From the NCBI RefSeq assembly GCF_028606985.1, contig NZ_CP117416.1, positions 3,014,001-3,078,000 on the forward strand: a stretch of 64,000 nucleotides of DNA, read 5' to 3'. The position numbers and the translations under genes were made by a program. Numbering within the stretch: position 1 is the stretch's first letter; the number at the start of each line of letters is the position of its first letter. Source of the DNA: Paenibacillus kyungheensis. GTDB lineage: Bacteria; Bacillota; Bacilli; Paenibacillales; Paenibacillaceae. Positions 41,871-50,524 of this stretch are shown in pieces. The notes under the pieces were generated by a model, which worked only from the letters and a program-made list of their open reading frames with translations, was not told the DNA's origin and did not search any database.

Positions 41871-41887
41871 TGTTAACTTAACTTACA
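41871..41887. promoter_or_regulatory. GlnR/TnrA box
   Basis: TGTTAACTTAACTTACA fits TGTNA-N7-TNACA exactly. It lies directly upstream of the -35. A second, one-base-short version (TGTTACCTATTGTACA) overlaps the -10 and may be a weaker site. Confidence 0.88.
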
Positions 41888-42001
41888 ATAATTTTATAAA
41901 ACACTAACATACTCATGATAATAGCACTTTAAATAAGTGATATTTTACAAACTTCTTGAAGAAGTCTTTACTATTTTACATTTGCTTGATATTGAAATAC
42001 G

Positions 42002-43255
42002 TTATAGCAAGCCGCGCTCATGCATCGTCTGTAACGCCATTAGTACACCCAGCTTCACATGAGAAAAGGTAAGTCCACCTTGCATATATCCAATGTAAGG
42101 TGCACGAATCGGAGCATCTGCGGATAATTCCAGACTACCACCTTGAATAAATGTACCTGCCGCCATAATGACTGGATGATCATATCCTGGCATATCCCAC
42201 GGTTCTGGTACTACATGGCTATCTACCGCGGCTGCACGCTGAATACCCTGTACAAAAGCAATCAGTTGATGTTCATCTTTGAAAGAAACGGCTTGAATGA
42301 GATCGGTACGTTTCTCCTGCCATGCTGGTTTGCTATTGAAGCCAGCCAATTCAAACATAGCGGCCGCATAAATACTTCCTTTAACCGCTTGCCCTACAAT
42401 CGTAGGAGCCATATATAGCCCTTGATATATACTGCGGGTTGTACCTAACATCGCTCCTACTTCGCCACCGATACCCGGTGCTGTTAAACGATAAGCTGCC
42501 AGATCAACGTACTTTTGCTTACCACAGATATACCCACCTGTTTCTGCTAAGCCTCCACCCGGATTTTTAATCAAAGAACCTGCCATCAAGTCGACTCCAA
42601 CATCAGTAGGTTCACGAGTTTCTGTAAATTCGCCATAACAGTTATCTACAAAAATAACAGCTTGCGGACAGATTTCACGAATCTGAACAACCATTGCTTC
42701 TATGTCTTCTATAGTAAAAGAAGCACGCCAATCGTATCCACGCGAACGCTGAATTCCGATCATTTTGGTTTTACTATGAACAAGCGATTTGACGGTCGCC
42801 CAATTGACTTGCCCTGCTTCATCCAAAGCTGCTTCTTGATACGTAATACCAAAATCAGCTAAAGATCCTGTTCCATCTCCCGGCTTGCCAATGACTTTAT
42901 GTAACGTATCATAAGGTCTACCTGTAATGTAAAGTAATTCATCGCCCGGACGCAAAATGCCGAACATTGCTGTCGCAATCGTATGCGTTCCAGAAGCAAA
43001 ATGAGGTCTCACTAGAGCTGCTTCGCTACCAAATACTTCAGCATATACACTTTCTAAAACTTCCCTACCTCTATCATTGTACGCATAGCCAGTCGAACCT
43101 GCAAAGTGATAATCACTAACCCGATATTTTTGAAAAGCTTCTATAACTTTCCATTGGTTGGCATCTACAATCTGATCGACTGCTTGTATTGCTTGTCCGA
43201 TAAGTTGTTGTGCTTGTTCTGACCATTGTTGAATCTGTGTATCAAAAACTGCCAT
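42002..43255 (-). CDS. PLP-dependent lyase-like protein (YnbB, aluminium-resistance family)
   Basis: 417-residue protein of the methionine gamma-lyase-related family often labelled aluminium resistance protein. The PLP lysine is in GSLIKNPGGG, preceded by FVDNCYGEF with the cofactor-binding Asp. The RPHFASGTHTIATAMFG region binds the cofactor phosphate. The reaction is not known. The order hflX-ynbB-glnR-glnA is the same as in Bacillus subtilis, which supports the family call. Confidence 0.9.
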   Translation of the reverse strand: MAVFDTQIQQWSEQAQQLIGQAIQAVDQIVDANQWKVIEAFQKYRVSDYHFAGSTGYAYNDRGREVLESVYAEVFGSEAALVRPHFASGTHTIATAMFGILRPGDELLYITGRPYDTLHKVIGKPGDGTGSLADFGITYQEAALDEAGQVNWATVKSLVHSKTKMIGIQRSRGYDWRASFTIEDIEAMVVQIREICPQAVIFVDNCYGEFTETREPTDVGVDLMAGSLIKNPGGGLAETGGYICGKQKYVDLAAYRLTAPGIGGEVGAMLGTTRSIYQGLYMAPTIVGQAVKGSIYAAAMFELAGFNSKPAWQEKRTDLIQAVSFKDEHQLIAFVQGIQRAAAVDSHVVPEPWDMPGYDHPVIMAAGTFIQGGSLELSADAPIRAPYIGYMQGGLTFSHVKLGVLMALQTMHERGLL

Positions 43256-43348
43256 ACCTTGTCTCTCCCCATAGTGATAGCCCGCCGTAATAATCTCTGG
43301 CAGGCTTCCACAAATTTATATCCAATTGTTGATTAGCGATAGCATTGA

Positions 43349-43428
43349 CTACCGTTAAGGTCCGAAATCCACAATATAAACATTTAAAATGTAAACTTTC
43401 GCGCTTCATATTTTACACGTAACGGTAG
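43349..43428. repeat. Inverted repeat with enclosed palindrome between hflX and ynbB
   Basis: CTACCGTTA (43349-43357) and TAACGGTAG (43420-43428) are perfect 9-bp inverted repeats around 62 bases that include the palindrome ACATTTTAAATGT. No T run follows on either strand. It could be a structured RNA, a processing site or an operator. Confidence 0.4.
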
Positions 43429-43466
43429 GATGAAGGGAAGTCTATTATACAATTGTCGTAATTTTG

Positions 43467-44753
43467 TCACTTTATTTCATATTCTTGTAAGCGATAACCG
43501 TACTTTTCGTAGTCGACAGCATTAATTTCGACTTTGATTAAAGCTTCGTTTTCTTCGTACTCTTGTTCCAATACACTACTAAACTGATAGAGTTGTGAAA
43601 TAAGATCACCACGTTCTGCCGGAATACGATACGTTTTGATGCCTCCAGCTAATTGATCTTGAATAACATTCAAAATGCGCTCCAGATCACTTTCTTTGTA
43701 AGCACTGATCCGCATATGTGTCTCATCATCGGGTAACATTTCTAACTGTTCCGGTGTACACATATCCGTTTTGTTATATAAAACAACATGTTGCTTCGTA
43801 TCAGAACCTAATTCTTGCAGAAGATCATCGACTACTTTCATATGCTCGTCTCTCATCTCTGAAGAAGCATCGACAACGTGTAAAATCAAGTCTGCTTCAT
43901 TTACTTCTTCGAGTGTTGCTCGGAACGCTGCAATCAGATCATGAGGTAGATTCTGAATAAAACCTACCGTATCGGTTAATACGACTGTTTTGCCACCAGG
44001 CAGATCCAAATTACGCGATGTTGGATCTAGCGTAGCAAATAACTGATCTTGAATATATACATCTGCATCGGTTAACTGTTTGAGCAATGTCGATTTCCCT
44101 GCATTGGTATAACCGACCAAAGCCACTTGTACAGCTCCAGACTTTTTACGGCGCTCTCTGTACAATGTACGGTGACGTGTCACTTCTTCAAGCTGGCGCT
44201 TCAAGTCAGTAATCCGCGTACGAATATGACGGCGATCCGTCTCTAGCTTGCTTTCACCGGGGCCTCTTGTACCAATACCCCCACCTAGACGAGATAAGTT
44301 ACTTCCTTGTCCAGATAATCGTGGTAATAGATAGCTATGTTGCGCAAGTTCGACCTGAATAATCCCTTCACGCGTTTTGGCACGTTGTGCAAAGATATCC
44401 AGAATCAATTGGGTACGGTCAATAATTTTGGCATCTAAAGCAGCTTCTAAGTTACGTACTTGAGCTCCAGATAATTCTTGGTCAAAAATAACGCTATTGG
44501 CATCTAAAGAATCCATCAAAATGCGAATTTCTTCTACTTTCCCTTTACCGATAAACCATCTAAAATCAGGTTTTTCTTTATTCTGGATTACCTGTTCTAA
44601 TACTTCTACCCCTGCTGTTTTGGCAAGGCTTACTAATTCTTGCATCGATCCATCTGCATTGACACCTGCGCGCTTGTCATTCTGAGTAACCAGACTAACT
44701 AAAATAGCTCTAGGTTGAATCTCTATTTCTACACCATGAGTTTCGTTTTTCAT
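43467..44753 (-). CDS. hflX: Ribosome-associated GTPase HflX
   Basis: 428 residues. N-terminal HflX domain with DANSVIFDQELSGAQVRNLE and RTQLILDIFAQRAKT, then the glycine-rich GQGSNLSRLGGGIGTRGPGE, then the G domain: G1 GYTNAGKST, G3 DTVGF and G4 NKTD. In other bacteria HflX splits stalled or heat-damaged ribosomes. GGAG lies 12 bases before the ATG. Confidence 0.96.
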   Translation of the reverse strand: MKNETHGVEIEIQPRAILVSLVTQNDKRAGVNADGSMQELVSLAKTAGVEVLEQVIQNKEKPDFRWFIGKGKVEEIRILMDSLDANSVIFDQELSGAQVRNLEAALDAKIIDRTQLILDIFAQRAKTREGIIQVELAQHSYLLPRLSGQGSNLSRLGGGIGTRGPGESKLETDRRHIRTRITDLKRQLEEVTRHRTLYRERRKKSGAVQVALVGYTNAGKSTLLKQLTDADVYIQDQLFATLDPTSRNLDLPGGKTVVLTDTVGFIQNLPHDLIAAFRATLEEVNEADLILHVVDASSEMRDEHMKVVDDLLQELGSDTKQHVVLYNKTDMCTPEQLEMLPDDETHMRISAYKESDLERILNVIQDQLAGGIKTYRIPAERGDLISQLYQFSSVLEQEYEENEALIKVEINAVDYEKYGYRLQEYEIK

Positions 44754-44852
44754 TTGTATATCCCGCTCCTTGTAATCTTACCTACTTCTTATTGGTATAT
44801 TAAGCTTTATAATGGTCATGTTAACATACTTATCACATTTTTTGATATCAAA

Positions 44853-45401
44853 TCATGAATTACTGTCTTTCCCAAATAGACTTTGCCGGTGCTTGATCGA
44901 TAAGGTAAACAAAGGAAAAGCATGAGCATCGATCTGTACTAGCAACTTTTGAGCTGTCTGTTGAGCTAATTCATAATCTTGATCTGTAATAATCTGCTTG
45001 CGTAACGCATCATCTAATTCATCTTCATCGAGCAAAAACACTTGACCGTCTTTCATTACTACAATATCTAAATACAGATCGTCAAACCAGGGTACACCTT
45101 GATCTGTTAATCCTTGCGTTTTGCAAATATCAATATACCATTCGATAATTTCACGCTTATCATCAAACATTGCAGTGACTACATAGTTCGCATGTTCTGG
45201 ATAATATTGCATCCACGAATAACCTGCTGCTGCAATACAGAATCGTCGTCCTCCATATATTTTATATAAGGGTTCACGTAAACGATTCATACGGTACAGC
45301 GTGACATACCCTGTAAATAAACTATTGTTTACATAGCGTCTAGAGTAATTACGTTGAATCACTCTCCGCCAGTTCGCTCGATCCGCAAATTTACGTTTCA
45401 T
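44853..45401 (-). CDS. DUF402-family protein (NtdP-like)
   Basis: 182 residues. I chose the ATG at 45401, with AAAGGGA 8 bases upstream. The WYIDICKTQG...DDLYLDIVVMKDGQVFLLDEDEL segment is the DUF402 core with its acidic metal-binding residues. Members studied in staphylococci hydrolyse nucleoside tri- and diphosphates; the activity here is inferred. It is separated from the PBP gene by a strong terminator. Confidence 0.8.
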   Translation of the reverse strand: MKRKFADRANWRRVIQRNYSRRYVNNSLFTGYVTLYRMNRLREPLYKIYGGRRFCIAAAGYSWMQYYPEHANYVVTAMFDDKREIIEWYIDICKTQGLTDQGVPWFDDLYLDIVVMKDGQVFLLDEDELDDALRKQIITDQDYELAQQTAQKLLVQIDAHAFPLFTLSIKHRQSLFGKDSNS

Positions 45402-45460
45402 GGAAGTATCCCTTTCCCAACAAAGTAACTTCAGAATAGCATATTTGCGCCACGCACTCA

Positions 45461-45495
45461 AAAAAAGCCTCCAATTATATCACTGGAGGCTTTTC
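45461..45495 (-). terminator. Intrinsic terminator after the PBP gene
   Basis: AAAAGCCTCCA pairs with TGGAGGCTTTT across a short loop, with a T run on the minus strand. Confidence 0.88.
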
Positions 45496-45506
45496 TGATA
45501 ACCGAT

Positions 45507-48131
45507 TTAAGGGGTAGACGGTGGTGCAGTCGTCGGTGGTGATGTTGTACCCTCGGTTGTTCCTGCTGCTGGATCTGTAGTTGTGCCTGGTGTTGTGGTG
45601 TCAGGAGTGGCTGGTGGTGTTGTTCCATTTTGACCACTATCTGTACTACCATCCGGTGTTGTTGTTCCTCCATCTGGTGGAACTGTACCTTGATCAGTAT
45701 TCGGATCTGTTGGTGTTGTTCCTGTGCCTTGATCCGTTCCTGTACCATTGTCTGTACCCGGTACTTCTTCACCTGTTGGTGGAGTCGTTGGTTCACCTTC
45801 TGGCGGCACTACACCACCTTCTGGATTTTCTTCTGGTTCAGCAGGTGTCTCTGTTGCTTCATCGACTGTAATCTGAACCGTATCTGACGCATCCGATTGT
45901 GATCCATCTTTCATCGTAGCTGTTACATAATACTCATACGTTTGTCCCGGAGCTGCACTGCTATCTTGAGCAGAAGTATCACTTAATCCGCTAGATATCG
46001 CGGTAAATTGACCATCTCCGCTACCTTTACGATAAACAGTATACGAGCTGGCATTTTCTAAAGCTTTCCAAGATAAAGCAACCACTTGATTATCTTTATC
46101 ATAAGAAGCAGCCATACCGCTTACAGCAGATACTTCCGGTTCCGGTTCTTCTTCCACCGGTTGCTCGACAGGAGCACTTGGTGTAGGAGCTTCAAATTGC
46201 TGTACTGGATATCCTTCAAGTGAAGGCCCCATAACCGCTGCAAACATCGCTGCTGCCATTCCACTACTTTCATTCAATAAATGGGTACGGTCTGGCTTGT
46301 CATATCCCATCCATACAGCGGCTGTCCACTCTTTGGTATAACCGACAAACCAAGCATCACGGTTCGCACTACTTCTGAATCCTTCGATACCATGCTGAGT
46401 TGTACCTGTTTTACCTGCTACCGGACGGTTAATTTGAGCACGTTTACCTGTACCATCATTAACAACATCTTGTAACATTTGAGTCATTTCATTCGCTGTT
46501 TGTTTGCTCATGACTTGCGAAGTATCTGCTTTATTTTTGTAAATTTCATCGCCACCGCTATCGACAATACTTTTCACAGCATAAGCAGGAGTATACGTTC
46601 CTCCATCTGCAAATGTACGATACGCTTGTGCCATCTCTAACGTATTGGTTCCTGTGCTTAATCCACCTAGCGCAAGCGCTAAATTGCGATCTTGATCTGT
46701 TAACGAGAATCCTACCGATTTGGCAAAAGCAAGCCCTGAATCAATACCGATCTGATTCAGTGTCCATACTGCTGGGATATTAATCGAATCTTGAATCGCT
46801 TCATCCATCGTTACTGTAGATGAATATCCATGCAAGTTCGTTGGACAGTAATTGCCAAAACATTGCTTTTCATTACTTAATAATGAATTAGGATTGAATT
46901 TCCCTGATTCCAATGCAGGTGCATATGAAATAATAGGTTTAAATGCTGAACCTGGCTGTCTACGACTAGTCACACGACTGAAATTACCTGTGTTGTAGTT
47001 ACGTCCACCGAGTAACGCTACAATACCTGCGGTATCGTTATTGACGATAACCATTGATCCTTGAACAGGTACATCATCTGAACTTTTTTCAAAGAGGTCG
47101 TTATTTTTAAACGAAGTCTCCAAGTTCTGTTGAGCTTTGGCATCCATGGTCGTGTAGATTTTATATCCACCACGGTTCAAATCATCCGATGTTAAACCTG
47201 TTACATCTTCTGCTTCTTGCATAGCATATTCTATAAATGCTTCATAATTTTTATCTTTATCATTGGCAGAAGAATTGTATTTATAATCCACTGCGGCTGC
47301 TTCTTTAGCTTCTGCTTGTGTAATGTACCCTTGATCTGCCATCAATTGCAGTACAACGCCACGACGTTCTTTCGATAGATCAGGATTCGATTGTGGATTG
47401 TAACGTGATGGAGCTTTAGGTAGACCTGCAAGTGTAGCAATTTGCCATACTTTTAATTTGTTCAAGTCTGTTACACCAAAGTACGTTTCTGATGCTTCTT
47501 TGATTCCGTAAGCACCTTTACCAAAGAAAATACGATTTAAATACGTCGTAATAATTTCTTCTTTGGTCATTTTGCGTTCTATCGCTAAAGCAATCGATAA
47601 TTCTGTTGCTTTACGGAAAAACGTTTTGTCATCATTCAAAAATACGTTTTTCGCTAACTGCTGTGTAATCGTACTTCCGCCTTCTACAGCAGAACGTGCT
47701 ACAACGTCACGAACAGCTGCACGACCGATTGACCAAATATCTACACCCTGATGTTCAAAAAAGCGACGATCTTCTGTTGCTACAAAAGCATCCACAAGCA
47801 ACTTCGGAATTTCATCGTATTGTACAGGGTCACCTGTCCTCACAGAGCGTTCTTGAATCAATGTGCCGTTGCGATCAAAGATTTGTGTAGGGCCGTTAAT
47901 CGCTAATTTATTAATGTTTTGTTGATAGATTTTTTCTCCACTTACCATAATAAACATGTAACCGGCTAGTGCACAAAATACGCCCAAAGCAGCGACAATA
48001 AATAATGTCCAAAATACACGTTTACCTGTTATTTTTTTCTTTTTCTTTTTTGGTGTTGGCTTGGACTGTCCCGGTCTTGTTCTTGTTTCCGGCTTACTTT
48101 TGTCACTGCGGGATAGCTGCTGTCTTGGCAT
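45507..48131 (-). CDS. Class A penicillin-binding protein (PBP1A type) with FN3 and low-complexity tail
   Basis: 874-residue bifunctional cell-wall enzyme. Basic cytoplasmic N-terminus (1-37), a helix at about 39-64, then a GT51 transglycosylase with catalytic E120 in ATEDRRFFEHQG and a later GGSTITQQLAKN. The transpeptidase has S395AFK398, the SIN motif in DSINIP and KTGTT near 575. A fibronectin type III-like module covers about 655-745. The final 115 residues are rich in P, T, G, E and D, a flexible tail. No terminal anchor motif is visible. Confidence 0.94.
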   Translation of the reverse strand: MPRQQLSRSDKSKPETRTRPGQSKPTPKKKKKKITGKRVFWTLFIVAALGVFCALAGYMFIMVSGEKIYQQNINKLAINGPTQIFDRNGTLIQERSVRTGDPVQYDEIPKLLVDAFVATEDRRFFEHQGVDIWSIGRAAVRDVVARSAVEGGSTITQQLAKNVFLNDDKTFFRKATELSIALAIERKMTKEEIITTYLNRIFFGKGAYGIKEASETYFGVTDLNKLKVWQIATLAGLPKAPSRYNPQSNPDLSKERRGVVLQLMADQGYITQAEAKEAAAVDYKYNSSANDKDKNYEAFIEYAMQEAEDVTGLTSDDLNRGGYKIYTTMDAKAQQNLETSFKNNDLFEKSSDDVPVQGSMVIVNNDTAGIVALLGGRNYNTGNFSRVTSRRQPGSAFKPIISYAPALESGKFNPNSLLSNEKQCFGNYCPTNLHGYSSTVTMDEAIQDSINIPAVWTLNQIGIDSGLAFAKSVGFSLTDQDRNLALALGGLSTGTNTLEMAQAYRTFADGGTYTPAYAVKSIVDSGGDEIYKNKADTSQVMSKQTANEMTQMLQDVVNDGTGKRAQINRPVAGKTGTTQHGIEGFRSSANRDAWFVGYTKEWTAAVWMGYDKPDRTHLLNESSGMAAAMFAAVMGPSLEGYPVQQFEAPTPSAPVEQPVEEEPEPEVSAVSGMAASYDKDNQVVALSWKALENASSYTVYRKGSGDGQFTAISSGLSDTSAQDSSAAPGQTYEYYVTATMKDGSQSDASDTVQITVDEATETPAEPEENPEGGVVPPEGEPTTPPTGEEVPGTDNGTGTDQGTGTTPTDPNTDQGTVPPDGGTTTPDGSTDSGQNGTTPPATPDTTTPGTTTDPAAGTTEGTTSPPTTAPPSTP

Positions 48132-48227
48132 TTTTCGTTCTGACTCCCTTTCAGTAAAACAATTTACATCATTTATACAGCAAATGATTTTGAAGTATAG
48201 ACGTCGTTCTGTGATGCCTAACGCTAG

Positions 48228-48258
48228 AAAGAAAAGAACAACCTATAGAACAGGTTGT
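48228..48258 (-). terminator. Intrinsic terminator after hfq
   Basis: ACAACCT and AGGTTGT pair around a 7-base loop and TCTTTTCTTTC follows on the minus strand. Confidence 0.7.
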
Positions 48259-48315
48259 CCGATTCTTTGTCCTATAGTTAGACGATGTTGAAGCATAAAA
48301 AGTTTCATTTTAATG

Positions 48316-48555
48316 TTAGTTGTCGCTTTGATTATCCTGCATTAGGGATACGTTACGTGATGGTGTAAATGTAGATACAGCATGTTTGTAGATCATTTGC
48401 TGACGTCCATCGCTATCCACCATAATGGTAAAGTTATCAAAAGCTTTGATCGTACCACGAATTTGAAAACCGTTGACCAGATAAACAGTCACTGGAATAT
48501 TTTCCTTACGCAATTGATTTAGAAACGTATCTTGAATATTAATAGACTTATTCAT
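48316..48555 (-). CDS. hfq: RNA-binding protein Hfq
   Basis: 79 residues. Sm1 motif with [21 protein letters not shown] and Sm2 motif YKHAVSTF. The C-terminal tail is short, as in Gram-positive Hfq. I chose ATG 48555 with GGGGGT 7 bases upstream over a start at 48570. It lies 84 bp after miaA, the usual miaA-hfq order. Confidence 0.96.
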   Translation of the reverse strand: MNKSINIQDTFLNQLRKENIPVTVYLVNGFQIRGTIKAFDNFTIMVDSDGRQQMIYKHAVSTFTPSRNVSLMQDNQSDN

Positions 48556-48639
48556 TAGCCGTACCCCCAAGTGATTATTAATTCAGCATTGAAAATGCTC
48601 AATTCATGTAAGAATGTAATCTCAGTGTAATCAATGTTT

Positions 48640-49617
48640 TTAGGTTGTTGATGTATATTCCATATCCGCAGGGAATGTTCCTGCTATGATATTATGAACT
48701 TCACGGGTATGTTCGTCGCTTCTGTCCACATCGCTAACATCAACCCAATGAATATTATTCATATGACGGAACCAGGAAAGCTGTCTTTTTGCAAAACGAC
48801 GCGTATCTCTTTTCAGCAGCACTACTGCTTCTTGAAGCGATACATGACCTGCAAGATGAGCAGCAATCTCTTTGTATCCTAGCCCCTGCATTGCGACCAT
48901 TCCGGGGGTATACCCTTGATTCAAAAGGTTTCTTACCTCTTCAACCAGCCCTTCTTCTAGCATCTGGTCTATACGGGCTTCAATACGTTTATATAGCATT
49001 TCCCTATCCATTGTCAAACCTACAAAACATAACTCGTAAGGAGATTGCTTATTTTGCCCCGATAATTGATCGGAAAGTTTGACTCCTGTCATATGATACA
49101 CTTCCAGAGCGCGGATTACGCGTCTTTGGTCATTAGGATGCAATCGTTTGGCAGAAGGTGGATCAATCTCTGCTAGGCGGTCATGGAGCGCTTGAGCGCC
49201 ATGCTCCTCCGCATACGCCGCCTGTTCCTGACGAAATGCTTCATCAGCTCCATTTTCACTAAATTCAAATTCGAAACATACTGATTCAATATACAACCCG
49301 GTTCCCCCTACAATAAAAGGAAGATTCCCTCTAGCTGTTATCTCTGGAATCAATTTGCGACAACGCTGTTGAAATTCAGCCACTGAAAAGGATTCTTGAG
49401 GATCATGAATATTGATCAAGTGATGAGGAATTCCTTGCATTTCTTCCGGTTTGATTTTGGCTGTCCCAATATCCATACCACGGTAGACCTGCATGGAATC
49501 ACCTGAAATAATTTCGCAGCCAAATGTTTTGGCAATTTCTATACTGATTCCAGTTTTACCAACAGCTGTTGGACCCATTAGGACCAGTAGCCTTGGTTTT
49601 TTAACCGTTTGGGTCAT
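48640..49617 (-). CDS. miaA: tRNA dimethylallyltransferase MiaA
   Basis: 325-residue enzyme that adds an isoprenyl group to A37 of tRNAs reading codons beginning with U. The P-loop GPTAVGKTGIS, the catalytic DSMQVYRGMDIGTAK segment and the GGTGLYIES segment are intact. Its start overlaps the upstream methyltransferase gene by 4 bp. Confidence 0.97.
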   Translation of the reverse strand: MTQTVKKPRLLVLMGPTAVGKTGISIEIAKTFGCEIISGDSMQVYRGMDIGTAKIKPEEMQGIPHHLINIHDPQESFSVAEFQQRCRKLIPEITARGNLPFIVGGTGLYIESVCFEFEFSENGADEAFRQEQAAYAEEHGAQALHDRLAEIDPPSAKRLHPNDQRRVIRALEVYHMTGVKLSDQLSGQNKQSPYELCFVGLTMDREMLYKRIEARIDQMLEEGLVEEVRNLLNQGYTPGMVAMQGLGYKEIAAHLAGHVSLQEAVVLLKRDTRRFAKRQLSWFRHMNNIHWVDVSDVDRSDEHTREVHNIIAGTFPADMEYTSTT

Positions 49618-50387
49618 GGATAAATCACTCCGTATTCAATTTTTGATGTTTTGCGCTGTATTCGCTTAAATCCAAGCCGTTCATATTCTGGACTATCCCA
49701 TTTTTCTTTGAGCAGAACAGACTTACGAGCGACTCGAATCGCTTGCTTAACCGCTTCTTCTGTTAACGCATTATGATTGGAAAATCCTCGCAAAGGTGCG
49801 ATCGCAGCCGACTGATGTACCGCTTCACGAAACATCGGATCGAAATAAATCACATCTACACTTTTATCGGGTTGGTTGCTTAAATACGTCACATGATCTT
49901 GCTGAATCACTTCGATTCTACGCATCGCTTCATTAACAGCTTCGAGAGCCGTTACATGACTTCGAAGTCCTTCAGTCAGCAAAGCTGCAAGTGGCATCGA
50001 ACTTTCTAACGCCACTACTTTTCCCCGCTCACCTGTATAAAGTGAAAATACAAGAGAATCTGATCCTAGTCCTGCTGTACAATCGATCACATGATCTCCA
50101 GGCTCTATCAGCGAGTGAGTGATCATCGGGTCTGCTTCCCCTTTGAGCAAGCGCTTGGCTCTGACGTACGCCATACTAGGGTGAAACTGCATAATAGGCT
50201 CCCCTGGACGCATAATCCGCACTTCTTGCTCGACCAGTACGATAAAATCAGTCTCATTATAGGTAGAGGCTAGCTTGGGGATAGAGCGCCCTGCACGCTT
50301 AATATAAGGAACAGCAAATTCCGCCGCCAGCTTTTGTGCACGCTGGATTGTATAAGTTGCGGCATCATCGCCAGTTGTAATCATCAT
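49614..50387 (-). CDS. Class I SAM-dependent methyltransferase (RsmJ-like)
   Basis: 257 residues. The SAM motif VIDCTAGLGSDSLVFS is followed by VVALESS and the DVIYFDPMFRE catalytic-type loop, similar to RsmJ-like 16S rRNA methyltransferases. Start ATG 50387 has GGAG 9 bases upstream; an open frame continues to 50483 without a good site. It lies between mutL and miaA, a common place for this gene in Bacilli. Confidence 0.85.
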   Translation of the reverse strand: MMITTGDDAATYTIQRAQKLAAEFAVPYIKRAGRSIPKLASTYNETDFIVLVEQEVRIMRPGEPIMQFHPSMAYVRAKRLLKGEADPMITHSLIEPGDHVIDCTAGLGSDSLVFSLYTGERGKVVALESSMPLAALLTEGLRSHVTALEAVNEAMRRIEVIQQDHVTYLSNQPDKSVDVIYFDPMFREAVHQSAAIAPLRGFSNHNALTEEAVKQAIRVARKSVLLKEKWDSPEYERLGFKRIQRKTSKIEYGVIYP

Positions 50388-50524
50388 TCTGTTTTTCTCC
50401 ATTCCAGCATTTAAAAATACAAATCTACATTCACTTTCGAATGCACTTCCAGATTGTTCAGTATGAGTATATGCATCATACAAATCATTCTAGTTATTGT
50501 ATGCCATAATACCATAACTCTGCA

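Noticed and set aside
45461-45495. Possible riboswitch or attenuator before the DUF402 gene
   Set aside because: It is a simple hairpin plus T run right after the PBP stop codon and is explained as its terminator.
45458-45887. Three open frames rich in Q, L or C across the PBP tail
   Set aside because: They are other frames of the repetitive Pro/Thr/Gly-coding region; the composition follows from the repeat and the PBP frame continues through without a break.
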